64,000 nt of DNA from Eudorina sp. 2006-703-Eu-15 (Eukaryota; Chlorophyta; Chlorophyceae; Chlamydomonadales; Volvocaceae). The notes below the pieces were generated by a model. That model worked only from the letters and a program-made list of their open reading frames with translations, searched no databases and was not told where the DNA came from. This document shows positions 35,401 to 45,559 of this stretch, piece by piece. Each line of letters opens with the position of its first letter. Within the stretch, counting starts at the first letter, position 1. The position numbers and the translations under genes are program-made. The stretch spans positions 198,986-262,985 of the forward strand of contig BDSI01000042.1 of the NCBI GenBank assembly GCA_003117195.1, in the 5' to 3' direction.

Positions 35401-36723
35401 TGTGAGCTCTTCAAACACGTCCTCATATTCTTTTAAAAGCGCCTGAATTTCCTGCTCCGGGACCAGGTTGTCACTGACACCATCGGCTCGGTCAGCAACG
35501 GTTGTAGCGAGCGTCGCACGCTCGACGGACGGTTGGCTTTCCGCGCGCACCAACATAAGATAACTGCGCGCCCCCCGTGCCAGGGCCTTAGCTGCTTGTT
35601 TGGCAGACAGGAGCCCTATCTCCTTATCGCCGGTAAATTCAACAGTTGCGGTACTAAGCAGCGGTTTTCCGCTAAGCGGATCAAAGCCTTCCAACGCTGC
35701 GTACGACGGTTTCAGTTTCACGTCGTGCCCCTGATAACAAATGGTCAACATCTTGCGCTTGTAATCCATTCGAGCTTGGCGCACATGAAGCCAATCTGAG
35801 CTTAGGATCACATCAATACCCGGAACCCCTTCGGGAAGCACTAGTAGCGTAACCCATTCGGTATGGTTCCCAATGCGCAACTTGGCACGAACCTGTCCGT
35901 GCAACCGAGTGGACTGACCATCTGCAAGTCGTACCGTAACCGTTTCCGAATTACGTAGCATCAAAGACAACTGACGTGCAAGGGAAAGCGTAATGAACCC
36001 ATGTGCAGTCCCGTTGCAATCTGCGCCACTGTCTACCAAGGTTCGTGCTGGAGAGTCCGCAATCCTAGCATCGAACTGCATCGTATGGCTGCGCCCGGTG
36101 CGCAGAGTGCTCAACTTAGCTGGTTCCCTGGGCGGGTCGTACCAAAGTTGTACGGGCCAATGTATGCCCGGTAGCGTGACCCGTTGCCCATCCTTTCCTG
36201 GACCTGTAAACAACTGCGTGCCTACAGGATATGTCTTTAACAAACGGAACCCAGCTTCTCGAAAAAGGTGCTGAACATGCGGCCACTGTGGCGCGACAAA
36301 GCAAGCACTCGTACGCTCGGGAGACTTCAGTTTGCATTTCTGATAATGCTGCAGCCACTGATCAATCTGTGTAACCGGAGGGTGGGCCCAAACCACTTCG
36401 TTCGACACATCCTGGTCGAAAAACGAACGGCTGGGACAGGCAAAGCGCTGACACAATCGATTGCTGCCATCATCGTTACATGCCGCGTCAAAGGTGAACG
36501 TCCGACCGAGTCGAGCTTGCACAGCGCGAAATTCCGACTCCAAAAACATTCTATCAGACGTCTCAGCCTCTGGCGGTGGCGGCAACCAATCGTCCAAGTC
36601 AGGGGAATCAACGACAGGCCTTTCCTGTACAGCAACCGCGGGTTCATCCTGCATTTCGTCAGCAGCACTCACCCTCGGTGCATCCCGTTCCTGACTTTCA
36701 CCCTCCAAGCGCTTGCCAACCCC
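32434..36723 (-). CDS. Pol polyprotein, reverse-strand copy (intact frame)
   Basis: An uninterrupted frame follows directly on the gag UAG (36726-36724); about 1,429 codons, with no ATG needed if read through. Counting from the TTG at 36708: a methyltransferase-like N-domain (RTFTFDAACN at 69-78, AHPP at 108-111); aspartic protease (VDSGAD at 225-230); reverse transcriptase (YPMPN, LDLQQGYYQI, YLDD at 609-612); RNase H (WSDAS at 756-760, TDHHP at 819-823); HHCC zinc finger (HKGAE to CPSCQRNK, about 949-986); integrase core (D at 1012, SDRDP at 1072-1076, HPQTDGQTE); and chromodomain (EYFVRWQGFP, NSWEPD, about 1290-1360) with a basic tail KRLLGKRK. This is the only one of the three pol copies without a frameshift, keeping six G at the GCCGGGGGG site. 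Confidence 0.93.
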   Translation of the reverse strand, partial: GVGKRLEGESQERDAPRVSAADEMQDEPAVAVQERPVVDSPDLDDWLPPPPEAETSDRMFLESEFRAVQARLGRTFTFDAACNDDGSNRLCQRFACPSRSFFDQDVSNEVVWAHPPVTQIDQWLQHYQKCKLKSPERTSACFVAPQWPHVQHLFREAGFRLLKTYPVGTQLFTGPGKDGQRVTLPGIHWPVQLWYDPPREPAKLSTLRTGRSHTMQFDARIADSPARTLVDSGADCNGTAHGFITLSLARQLSLMLRNSETVTVRLADGQSTRLHGQVRAKLRIGNHTEWVTLLVLPEGVPGIDVILSSDWLHVRQARMDYKRKMLTICYQGHDVKLKPSYAALEGFDPLSGKPLLSTATVEFTGDKEIGLLSAKQAAKALARGARSYLMLVRAESQPSVERATLATTVADRADGVSDNLVPEQEIQALLKEYEDVFEELTGLPPDRGTGHTIPLVPNAEPPAKRMYRLSPKEMDEVRKQVTDLLAKGYIEPSNSPYGAPVLFVQKANGELRMCLDYRALNKITVKRRYPMPNITEIFDALQGAKVFTSLDLQQGYYQIRISPEDIPKTAFIAPGMGQFAFRVLCFGLTNAPATFQSVMNGIFAKHIGKFVLVYLDDILVFSKTPDEHVQHLRTVLSLLREHHFKAKLSKCDFNKSELKFLGHIVSREGLKVDASKVATVRDWPVPKDLKKLREFLGLANYFRRFIQGFSSLAAPLTALTSAKVPFVWSPQCQAAFEGIKTALMNAPVLALPQLDKPFEVWSDASVFGTGAVLMQDGHPVAYTSQKFTGAEHNYTTTDQECLGVIHALTEWRCYLEGCEFLLITDHHPLVYLHEQRGAGLLSRRQARWMEYLQRFNGMKWEYRPGRINVADPISRIHDAVLAVLAGSLTVGDLGKRIREGYAGDPWYKKPKAAVMQFKRRDGFWYKGDQIVVPRDPMLRTSIIKEYHDPPFSGHKGAERTAEAIARTFWWSGLHADVQRYVASCPSCQRNKSLNKKPGGLLHPLPIPQGVWESVSMDLITQLPTTKDGHDAVVVFVDRLSKMTHFAATHTSATAEDLAHLFVSTVFKQHGLPKNFVSDRDPRFTSKFWKEVTRLLGTHCYMSTAFHPQTDGQTERMNRLLEETLRHYIAPTHDDWEQHLPLVEFAINNAWQESIGTTPFLLNGGRQPRTPVDLGLPSNVPGAVRFSANLRERLARARACLEAAQQRQKKHANKKRTIAQFQQGQEVLLSTKNITFKSPGTRKLLPRWIGPYRIEKMVGPAAARLTLPTEMRIHPVFHVSLLKHFKRDGRTPPAPAFTIGEDEYWMVEDIADHRDVSAGRGRYRREYFVRWQGFPPSENSWEPDATLRESAPVEQLIEAYETRLPEASRKEQSHAALKAQRKENHGNKGAQPQERTQPTPTVQETQKPDDDVGTTTRRSKRLLGKRKAEE

Positions 36724-38990
36724 CTATTCCTGCATGGGGTCACCACTGGAGCCACGCCCACCGCGGCCACCGCGGCCTCCATAGCCCCCACGACCCCCGC
36801 GGCCACCACGGCCGTTTCCCCGACCACGATTCTTGTTGTACTCATTGTGGTTCGCGCGCGGCACTGGAGGACCCGCCACACGACGGATCTCTTCGCACTT
36901 TCCAGAGCTACGATGCTCATGTAAGTCGTCTACCATGTGCCCGCAGTTGAAGCACTCGATTGCCTTCCTTGGCCTCTTAGGAGTATGCTTCTGTTTGAGG
37001 GATTTCGAACGGGGTGTGGAAGCAAAATTCAGGTTAGCTGCGGCAGCCTTGATTGCAGTAGCAACGCGGTAGCGGGTTTCTTGTCCAATTGCAAATTCAA
37101 TCAAGCGGTCAAGGTCCTGCCAATCTCGTCCATTGGCATCCGTACCGCATGCCTTACGCATTGCTGAGGGTAACCCGCGCAAGAACCATCCGATCATGTC
37201 TCCCTGAGACATGGTCCGTGCATCCCTGATGATTTCACGGAACCTCTGTGTGTATTCTTGCACGCGTTCCCCGGTTTTCATGGCGTGTTCGCCCGCATGC
37301 AAACGATCCCGTGCCTCCTGCTCAGTATGACGGCGCACATCGCCGTATTGCAAAAGGAATGCAGCGCGCAAGGCGGACAAAGTCAGAACTTGCCCCTTAT
37401 CTGCAAAGGATTTGAGCAGTGCTTGCCCCCATTCTTGTGCACGACCAGTCAACCAAAAGATGAAGTGTTCGGTGGGCAACAAGCCACTTGCTTGCATGTA
37501 TCGCACAAGCCCATCGAACCAAGTTTGTGTGCACGAGATGTGACTATCCGTCTTCCCATTAAACTTAACTGGGTTAGGCAAGCGACGGTGATTGCTCACC
37601 TCGGGACCCTGCTGCGGAACGAACCCTTGCGGCGGTAGTGCGTCTTCGGTGCCCATAAATGGCGCACCTGGGTTGCTCGGTCCGGGACCGGCGCGCCCAT
37701 CCAGCCAGCGAACGAGGAGGGCCGCCACGCGTGCAGCCTCCGGCTTGATCAAGGGGCGACCCATCCGGTACTCCACGTGCTCCTGCGTTGCTGAACGCAA
37801 GATTTCACTATCCAGCTCGTGGCCCAGCCGGTTGAACGCCTCCCGAGCAAACATCTCAATGCGGCTCGGATCCCTGGTAGAGAGACCACCCGCCGCCGCC
37901 GCGGCATAGTTGGCCGCCTGCTGCGGCGCCGAACCAACGCCAGGGGACGCACCAGCACCGGCGCCCGCCGCCTCGCAACCGACAGCAGCGCCAGCGCACA
38001 CCGCAGCGGCAGCCGCCCCCGCGGCCGCCGCTCCACCAGCTGCAGCAGCCGCAGCGGCCTTCTCCGTAGCCGCCGCGCGCTGCCTGCGCTCCTCATTTGC
38101 AGCCGCCACCTCCCTGTCCAAAAGAGCGTGCTCCGCCGCGTCCTTTTCTGCCCGAGCCTGCTTGCGCGCCCGCTTAGCTGCGCGCTTCTTCTTGTGCCGG
38201 GTCCGCTCGCTGTCAGAGGAGCGGACCGAAGCAGTGGCCTGTCCGGACTCTCGGAAGGTGAAGTGGACCGGGAGGTGTCGGTGGAGTTGGGTTCGGACTG
38301 GCGACGTTTGTTGACCAAGGTGGTCAGCAGTCCTTCGATGTTGGAGAGCTTATTGTCCATGTCTCCAACCTTTCTCTCGAGCCTAATAACCCTGGCCGCG
38401 TCGACCGGCTCAGCGGTCGCGGCCGCAGCGTTCGGCGACGAGCGACCCTTGGGCCCTTCAGCGTCAGCGTCGTCGATTGTGGCCTTCGCGACCTCCTTCG
38501 CGAGGTCCGAAGCCGTCTGTGGAGCACGGGCACGACGGGCAGGGGCAGTATCATCATCTGAGTCCGAGGAAGAAGAAGTGGACCCGTTGTCCAAGGACTC
38601 GCTATCCGAAGAAACGGGAGTAGGTTCGCGCGCTCGCTTCTTCCCACTTGTTTTCTTCCCGGAGCCCACGCGCTCGCCATTTTCATCAAAAATAATTTTC
38701 TGAGCTACCGCCTTAATTCCGGACTTCGGCCCCTTGGCCTTCTTATTAGACTTGGGCTTCCCAGTGCCCTTTGCAGCAGCCCGACGGTACAGCTCAGGCA
38801 AGGTAGGCGCCGGTCCGTCCCGGTGCTTCTTCTTAGACGGGCTCTTGCCCTTACGACCCACCATTGGATCATCCACAGGCGCCTCCGCGCCAGTCTCAGC
38901 CGGAGCGCCCTCGCGCTCAACCTCAGCGGTATCGGCCGCCCGATCATCGGCCCCCTTGGCCGGCAGAACAGCCTTTCCGTGCTTAGGCAT
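36724..38990 (-). CDS. Gag, reverse-strand copy (one-base frameshift)
   Basis: ATG at 38990; stop UAG at 36726-36724. A charged, Ser/Lys-rich N-terminal half ends near 38253. There one C is missing relative to the copy at 46291-46300, shifting the frame. The second part holds Ala-rich sequence, a retrotransposon gag domain (RLHAGEHAMKTGERVQEYTQ, GWFLRGLPS), an unusual zinc knuckle (CFNCGHMVDDLHEHRSSGKC) and an RGG-rich end. The UAG is in the same frame as pol, with sense codons running directly into it. Confidence 0.85.
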
Positions 38991-39158
38991 TATTCGGGAC
39001 GTATGAAATCAAAGAGAAGAAAAATAAAATGTAAATGTACCCTAACCTGGTCGTAGGATACCACTTGTAACACCGGTGTTACAAGTGGTATCCTACGACC
39101 AGGTTAGGGTACATTTACATTTTATTTTTCTTCTCTTTGATTTCATACGTCCCGAATA

Positions 39159-41423
39159 ATGCCTAAGCACGGAAAGGCTGTTCTGCCGGCCAAGGGGGCC
39201 GATGATCGGGCGGCCGATACCGCTGAGGTTGAGCGCGAGGGCGCTCCGGCTGAGACTGGCGCGGAGGCGCCTGTGGATGATCCAATGGTGGGTCGTAAGG
39301 GCAAGAGCCCGTCTAAGAAGAAGCACCGGGACGGACCGGCGCCTACCTTGCCTGAGCTGTACCGTCGGGCTGCTGCAAAGGGCACTGGGAAGCCCAAGTC
39401 TAATAAGAAGGCCAAGGGGCCGAAGTCCGGAATTAAGGCGGTAGCTCAGAAAATTATTTTTGATGAAAATGGCGAGCGCGTGGGCTCCGGGAAGAAAACA
39501 AGTGGGAAGAAGCGAGCGCGCGAACCTACTCCCGTTTCTTCGGATAGCGAGTCCTTGGACAACGGGTCCACTTCTTCTTCCTCGGACTCAGATGATGATA
39601 CTGCCCCTGCCCGTCGTGCCCGTGCTCCACAGACGGCTTCGGACCTCGCGAAGGAGGTCGCGAAGGCCACAATCGACGACGCTGACGCTGAAGGGCCCAA
39701 GGGTCGCTCGTCGCCGAACGCTGCGGCCGCGACCGCTGAGCCGGTCGACGCGGCCAGGGTTATTAGGCTCGAGAGAAAGGTTGGAGACATGGACAATAAG
39801 CTCTCCAACATCGAAGGACTGCTGACCACCTTGGTCAACAAACGTCGCCAGTCCGAACCCAACTCCACCGACACCTCCCGGTCCACTTCACCTTCCGAGA
39901 GTCCGGACAGGCCACTGCTTCGGTCCGCTCCTCTGACAGCGAGCGGACCCGGCACAAGAAGAAGCGCGCAGCTAAGCGGGCGCGCAAGCAGGCTCGGGCA
40001 GAAAAGGACGCGGCGGAGCACGCTCTTTTGGACAGGGAGGTGGCGGCTGCAAATGAGGAGCGCAGGCAGCGCGCGGCGGCTACGGAGAAGGCCGCTGCGG
40101 CTGCTGCAGCTGGTGGAGCGGCGGCCGCGGGGCGGCTGCCGCTGCGGTGTGCGCTGGCGCTGCTGTCGGTTGCGAGGCGGCGGGCGCCGGTGCTGGTGCG
40201 TCCCCTGGCGTTGGTTCGGCGCCGCAGCAGGCGGCCAACTATGCCGCGGCGGCGGCGGGTGGTCTCTCTACCAGGGATCCGAGCCGCATTGAGATGTTTG
40301 CTCGGGAGGCGTTCAACCGGCTGGGCCACGAGCTGGATAGTGAAATCTTGCGTTCAGCAACGCAGGAGCACGTGGAGTACCGGATGGGTCGCCCCTTGAT
40401 CAAGCCGGAGGCTGCACGCGTGGCGGCCCTCCTCGTTCGCTGGCTGGATGGGCGCGCCGGTCCCGGACCGAGCAACCCAGGTGCGCCATTTATGGGCACC
40501 GAAGACGCACTACCGCCGCAAGGGTTCGTTCCGCAGCAGGGTCCCGAGGTGAGCAATCACCGTCGCTTGCCTAACCCAGTTAAGTTTAATGGGAAGACGG
40601 ATAGTCACATCTCGTGCACACAAACTTGGTTCGATGGGCTTGTGCGATACATGCAAGCAAGTGGCTTGTTGCCCACCGAACACTTCATCTTTTGGTTGAC
40701 TGGTCGTGCACAAGAATGGGGGCAAGCACTGCTCAAATCCTTTGCAGATAAGGGGCAAGTTTTGACTTTGTCCGCCTTGCGCGCTGCATTCCTTTTGCAA
40801 TACGGCGATGTGCGCCGTCATACTGAGCAGGAGGCACGGGATCGTTTGCATGCGGGCGAACACGCCATGAAAACCGGGGAACGCGTGCAAGAATACACAC
40901 AGAGGTTCCGTGAAATCATCAGGGATGCACGGACCATGTCTCAGGGAGACATGATCGGATGGTTCTTGCGCGGGTTACCCTCAGCAATGCGTAAGGCATG
41001 CGGTACGGATGCCAATGGACGAGATTGGCAGGACCTTGACCGCTTGATTGAATTTGCAATTGGACAAGAAACCCGCTACCGCGTTGCTACTGCAATCAAG
41101 GCTGCCGCAGCTAACCTGAATTTTGCTTCCACACCCCGTTCGAAATCCCTCAAACAGAAGCATACTCCTAAGAGGCCAAGGAAGGCAATCGAGTGCTTCA
41201 ACTGCGGGCACATGGTAGACGACTTACATGAGCATCGTAGCTCTGGAAAGTGCGAAGAGATCCGTCGTGTGGCGGGTCCTCCAGTGCCGCGCGCGAACCA
41301 CAATGAGTACAACAAGAATCGTGGTCGGGGAAACGGCCGTGGTGGCCGCGGGGGTCGTGGGGCTATGGAGGCCGCGGTGGCCGCGGTGGGCGTGGCTCCA
41401 GTGGTGACCCCATGCAGGAATAG
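39159..41423 (+). pseudogene. Gag, second copy (frameshifted)
   Basis: ATG 39159, UAG 41421-41423. It shares the missing C (near 39896) with the reverse copy. It also has one G fewer in the runs near 40130 and 41360, so the nominal frame changes three times. It is otherwise nearly identical to the third copy. It shares the variant GHELDSE (third copy GRELDSE) with the reverse-strand copy. Confidence 0.85.
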
Positions 41424-44400
41424 GGGGTTGGCAAGCGCTTGGAGGGTGAAAGTCAGGAACGGGATGCACCGAGGGTGAGTGCTGCTGACGAAATGCAGGA
41501 TGAACCCGCGGTTGCTGTACAGGAAAGGCCTGTCGTTGATTCCCCTGACTTGGACGATTGGTTGCCGCCACCGCCAGAGGCTGAGACGTCTGATAGAATG
41601 TTTTTGGAGTCGGAATTTCGCGCTGTGCAAGCTCGACTCGGTCGGACGTTCACCTTTGACGCGGCATGTAACGATGATGGCAGCAATCGATTGTGTCAGC
41701 GCTTTGCCTGTCCCAGCCGTTCGTTTTTCGACCAGGATGTGTCGAACGAAGTGGTTTGGGCCCACCCTCCGGTTACACAGATTGATCAGTGGCTGCAGCA
41801 TTATCAGAAATGCAAACTGAAGTCTCCCGAGCGTACGAGTGCTTGCTTTGTCGCGCCACAGTGGCCGCATGTTCAGCACCTTTTTCGAGAAGCTGGGTTC
41901 CGTTTGTTAAAGACATATCCTGTAGGCACGCAGTTGTTTACAGGTCCAGGAAAGGATGGGCAACGGGTCACGCTACCGGGCATACATTGGCCCGTACAAC
42001 TTTGGTACGACCCGCCCAGGGAACCAGCTAAGTTGAGCACTCTGCGCACCGGGCGCAGCCATACGATGCAGTTCGATGCTAGGATTGCGGACTCTCCAGC
42101 ACGAACCTTGGTAGACAGTGGCGCAGATTGCAACGGGACTGCACATGGGTTCATTACGCTTTCCCTTGCACGTCAGTTGTCTTTGATGCTACGTAATTCG
42201 GAAACGGTTACGGTACGACTTGCAGATGGTCAGTCCACTCGGTTGCACGGACAGGTTCGTGCCAAGTTGCGCATTGGGAACCATACCGAATGGGTTACGC
42301 TACTAGTGCTTCCCGAAGGGGTTCCGGGTATTGATGTGATCCTAAGCTCAGATTGGCTTCATGTGCGCCAAGCTCGAATGGATTACAAGCGCAAGATGTT
42401 GACCATTTGTTATCAGGGGCACGACGTGAAACTGAAACCGTCGTACGCAGCGTTGGAAGGCTTTGATCCGCTTAGCGGAAAACCGCTGCTTAGTACCGCA
42501 ACTGTTGAATTTACCGGCGATAAGGAGATAGGGCTCCTGTCTGCCAAACAAGCAGCTAAGGCCCTGGCACGGGGGGCGCGCAGTTATCTTATGTTGGTGC
42601 GCGCGGAAAGCCAACCGTCCGTCGAGCGTGCGACGCTCGCTACAACCGTTGCTGACCGAGCCGATGGTGTCAGTGACAACCTGGTCCCGGAGCAGGAAAT
42701 TCAGGCGCTTTTAAAAGAATATGAGGACGTGTTTGAAGAGCTCACAGGCCTACCGCCTGACCGCGGTACTGGTCACACTATTCCCCTGGTGCCCAACGCG
42801 GAACCGCCTGCCAAAAGAATGTATAGGCTATCGCCTAAAGAAATGGATGAAGTACGGAAGCAAGTCACCGATCTTCTGGCGAAAGGTTATATTGAGCCTT
42901 CCAATTCTCCGTACGGAGCGCCGGTCCTCTTCGTCCAGAAGGCCAATGGAGAGCTTCGAATGTGTCTCGACTATCGAGCTCTTAACAAAATTACGGTGAA
43001 ACGGCGGTATCCAATGCCCAACATCACGGAAATTTTCGATGCATTACAGGGTGCGAAAGTTTTTACTTCGCTCGATCTCCAGCAAGGTTATTATCAGATC
43101 CGCATATCTCCGGAGGATATCCCTAAGACCGCATTTATTGCGCCTGGGATGGGTCAGTTCGCTTTTCGGGTACTTTGCTTCGGACTGACTAATGCGCCTG
43201 CGACTTTCCAATCCGTGATGAATGGGATTTTTGCTAAGCACATCGGAAAATTTGTTCTGGTGTACTTGGACGACATTCTGGTGTTCAGTAAGACGCCAGA
43301 CGAGCATGTACAGCATCTCCGTACTGTGCTGTCACTGCTCAGGGAGCACCACTTCAAGGCTAAGCTGTCAAAATGTGACTTCAATAAATCGGAATTGAAG
43401 TTCCTCGGCCATATTGTGAGCCGTGAGGGTCTGAAGGTAGATGCCTCGAAAGTCGCTACGGTACGGGATTGGCCCGTCCCCAAGGATCTTAAGAAGCTCC
43501 GCGAGTTCCTTGGTTTAGCAAACTACTTCAGACGTTTTATCCAGGGGTTTTCGAGCTTGGCAGCTCCGTTGACAGCTTTGACCAGCGCGAAAGTGCCCTT
43601 CGTCTGGTCTCCTCAGTGCCAAGCGGCATTCGAGGGAATTAAGACAGCCTTGATGAATGCACCGGTCCTCGCCCTACCCCAGCTTGACAAACCCTTTGAG
43701 GTTTGGTCTGATGCGTCGGTATTCGGTACGGGAGCTGTTCTGATGCAGGACGGACACCCGGTGGCGTACACCAGTCAGAAATTCACTGGTGCGGAACACA
43801 ATTATACGACCACAGATCAAGAATGCCTTGGGGTTATACACGCTCTTACTGAGTGGCGCTGCTACCTAGAGGGTTGTGAGTTCTTGTTGATTACAGATCA
43901 TCACCCACTAGTGTACTTGCACGAGCAGCGCGGGGCTGGGTTGCTGTCACGACGACAGGCGAGATGGATGGAATACCTTCAGCGCTTCAATGGCATGAAG
44001 TGGGAATACCGTCCGGGGCGAATCAACGTGGCTGATCCGATCAGTCGCATTCATGACGCGGTGTTAGCGGTGCTTGCCGGGTCCCTAACGGTTGGCGACC
44101 TTGGCAAACGGATACGTGAAGGGTATGCTGGAGACCCTTGGTATAAGAAACCGAAGGCAGCAGTGATGCAGTTTAAGAGGCGGGACGGGTTCTGGTACAA
44201 GGGTGACCAGATAGTCGTACCTAGGGATCCCATGCTGCGCACATCCATCATAAAGGAGTACCACGACCCTCCTTTCTCTGGGCATAAGGGTGCTGAGCGC
44301 ACCGCAGAAGCGATCGCAAGGACGTTCTGGTGGTCTGGCCTCCACGCAGACGTGCAACGTTATGTTGCCAGTTGCCCATCGTGCCAGCGAAACAAGTCCC

Positions 44401-45460
44401 TTAACAAGAAGCCGGGGGCCTACTGCATCCTCTCCCGATTCCACAGGGAGTGTGGGAAAGTGTCTCAATGGATCTGATAACACAGCTGCCAACCACGAAG
44501 GACGGGCACGACGCTGTTGTTGTGTTTGTGGACCGGCTCAGCAAGATGACCCACTTTGCTGCCACACACACCAGCGCCACGGCAGAGGACTTGGCACACC
44601 TTTTCGTGTCAACTGTCTTCAAGCAACACGGATTACCTAAGAATTTTGTCTCGGACCGCGATCCACGGTTCACGAGCAAATTCTGGAAGGAAGTTACGCG
44701 CCTGCTTGGCACACACTGTTATATGAGTACAGCGTTCCATCCGCAGACCGATGGCCAGACAGAGCGGATGAACCGCCTCTTGGAAGAGACACTCAGGCAC
44801 TACATTGCTCCCACTCATGACGATTGGGAACAGCATCTGCCGCTTGTTGAATTCGCGATAAACAATGCTTGGCAGGAGTCTATAGGCACCACACCGTTCC
44901 TGCTTAACGGCGGACGGCAGCCGCGTACCCCGGTTGATCTTGGTTTGCCTAGCAACGTGCCTGGCGCTGTACGATTTAGTGCCAACCTCCGCGAACGACT
45001 CGCGCGAGCAAGGGCGTGCCTCGAAGCTGCTCAGCAGAGGCAAAAGAAACACGCGAACAAAAAGAGAACAATCGCGCAGTTTCAACAGGGTCAGGAGGTG
45101 TTGCTCAGTACGAAGAACATTACGTTCAAGTCCCCTGGTACGCGCAAGTTGTTGCCGCGTTGGATCGGGCCCTATCGCATTGAGAAGATGGTGGGACCCG
45201 CGGCAGCTAGGCTGACGTTGCCTACTGAGATGCGCATTCATCCAGTGTTCCACGTTTCACTGTTAAAACACTTCAAACGCGATGGGCGGACCCCACCGGC
45301 CCCTGCCTTCACAATTGGTGAAGATGAGTACTGGATGGTTGAGGATATTGCCGACCATCGTGATGTCAGTGCAGGGCGCGGTCGATACAGACGGGAATAC
45401 TTCGTCAGGTGGCAGGGTTTCCCTCCCTCTGAAAACAGCTGGGAGCCGGATGCTACCCTG
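41424..45460 (+). pseudogene. Pol, second copy (frameshifted and 3'-truncated)
   Basis: Open from the UAG to about 44416, where the G-run after AAGAAGCC has five instead of six G. The frame shifts inside the integrase zinc finger and stops at 44477. The rest of integrase and part of the chromodomain are open again from 44450. The coding region runs into non-pol sequence after 45460 (ending at a stop at 45508). Confidence 0.88.
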
Positions 45461-45469
45461 TTAAAGTGT
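45461..45469 (+). other. 9-bp filler at the head-to-tail junction
   Basis: TTAAAGTGT lies between the truncated pol of copy 2 and the last 15 bp of an LTR (45470-45484) that begins copy 3. It matches neither side. Short filler of this kind is typical of end-joining. Confidence 0.7.
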
Positions 45470-45486
45470 AAAACCGGTGTTACAAG

Positions 45487-45504
45487 TGGTATCCTACGAC
45501 CAGG
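45487..45504 (+). other. Primer-binding site candidate
   Basis: TGGTATCCTACGACCAGG starts two bases (AG) after the LTR end and would pair with a tRNA 3' end finishing GATACCA. The same 18 bases occur at 39086-39103 and, on the minus strand, at 39063-39046. The first eight bases resemble the initiator-tRNA-Met site of many gypsy elements, but the remainder does not, so the primer is unassigned. Confidence 0.55.
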
Positions 45505-45559
45505 TTAGGGTACATTTACATTTTATTTTTCTTCTCTTTGATTTCATACGTCCCGAATA

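Larger units (their letters stand above)
39075..45460 (+). mobile_element. Second copy, head-to-head, truncated near the end of pol
   Basis: Begins with only the last 9-12 bp of the LTR (sharing ACCGGT with the reverse copy) and the primer-binding region. It continues through gag and pol and stops after GCTACCCTG within the chromodomain. It lacks the pol tail, purine tract and 3' LTR (equivalent to 51864-52700 of the third copy). Confidence 0.92.

Noticed and set aside
44401..44480. Possible programmed frameshift site in pol
   Set aside because: The G-run lies inside the integrase zinc finger and is six in the intact copy. A programmed site there makes no sense, so it is a deletion or sequencing error.
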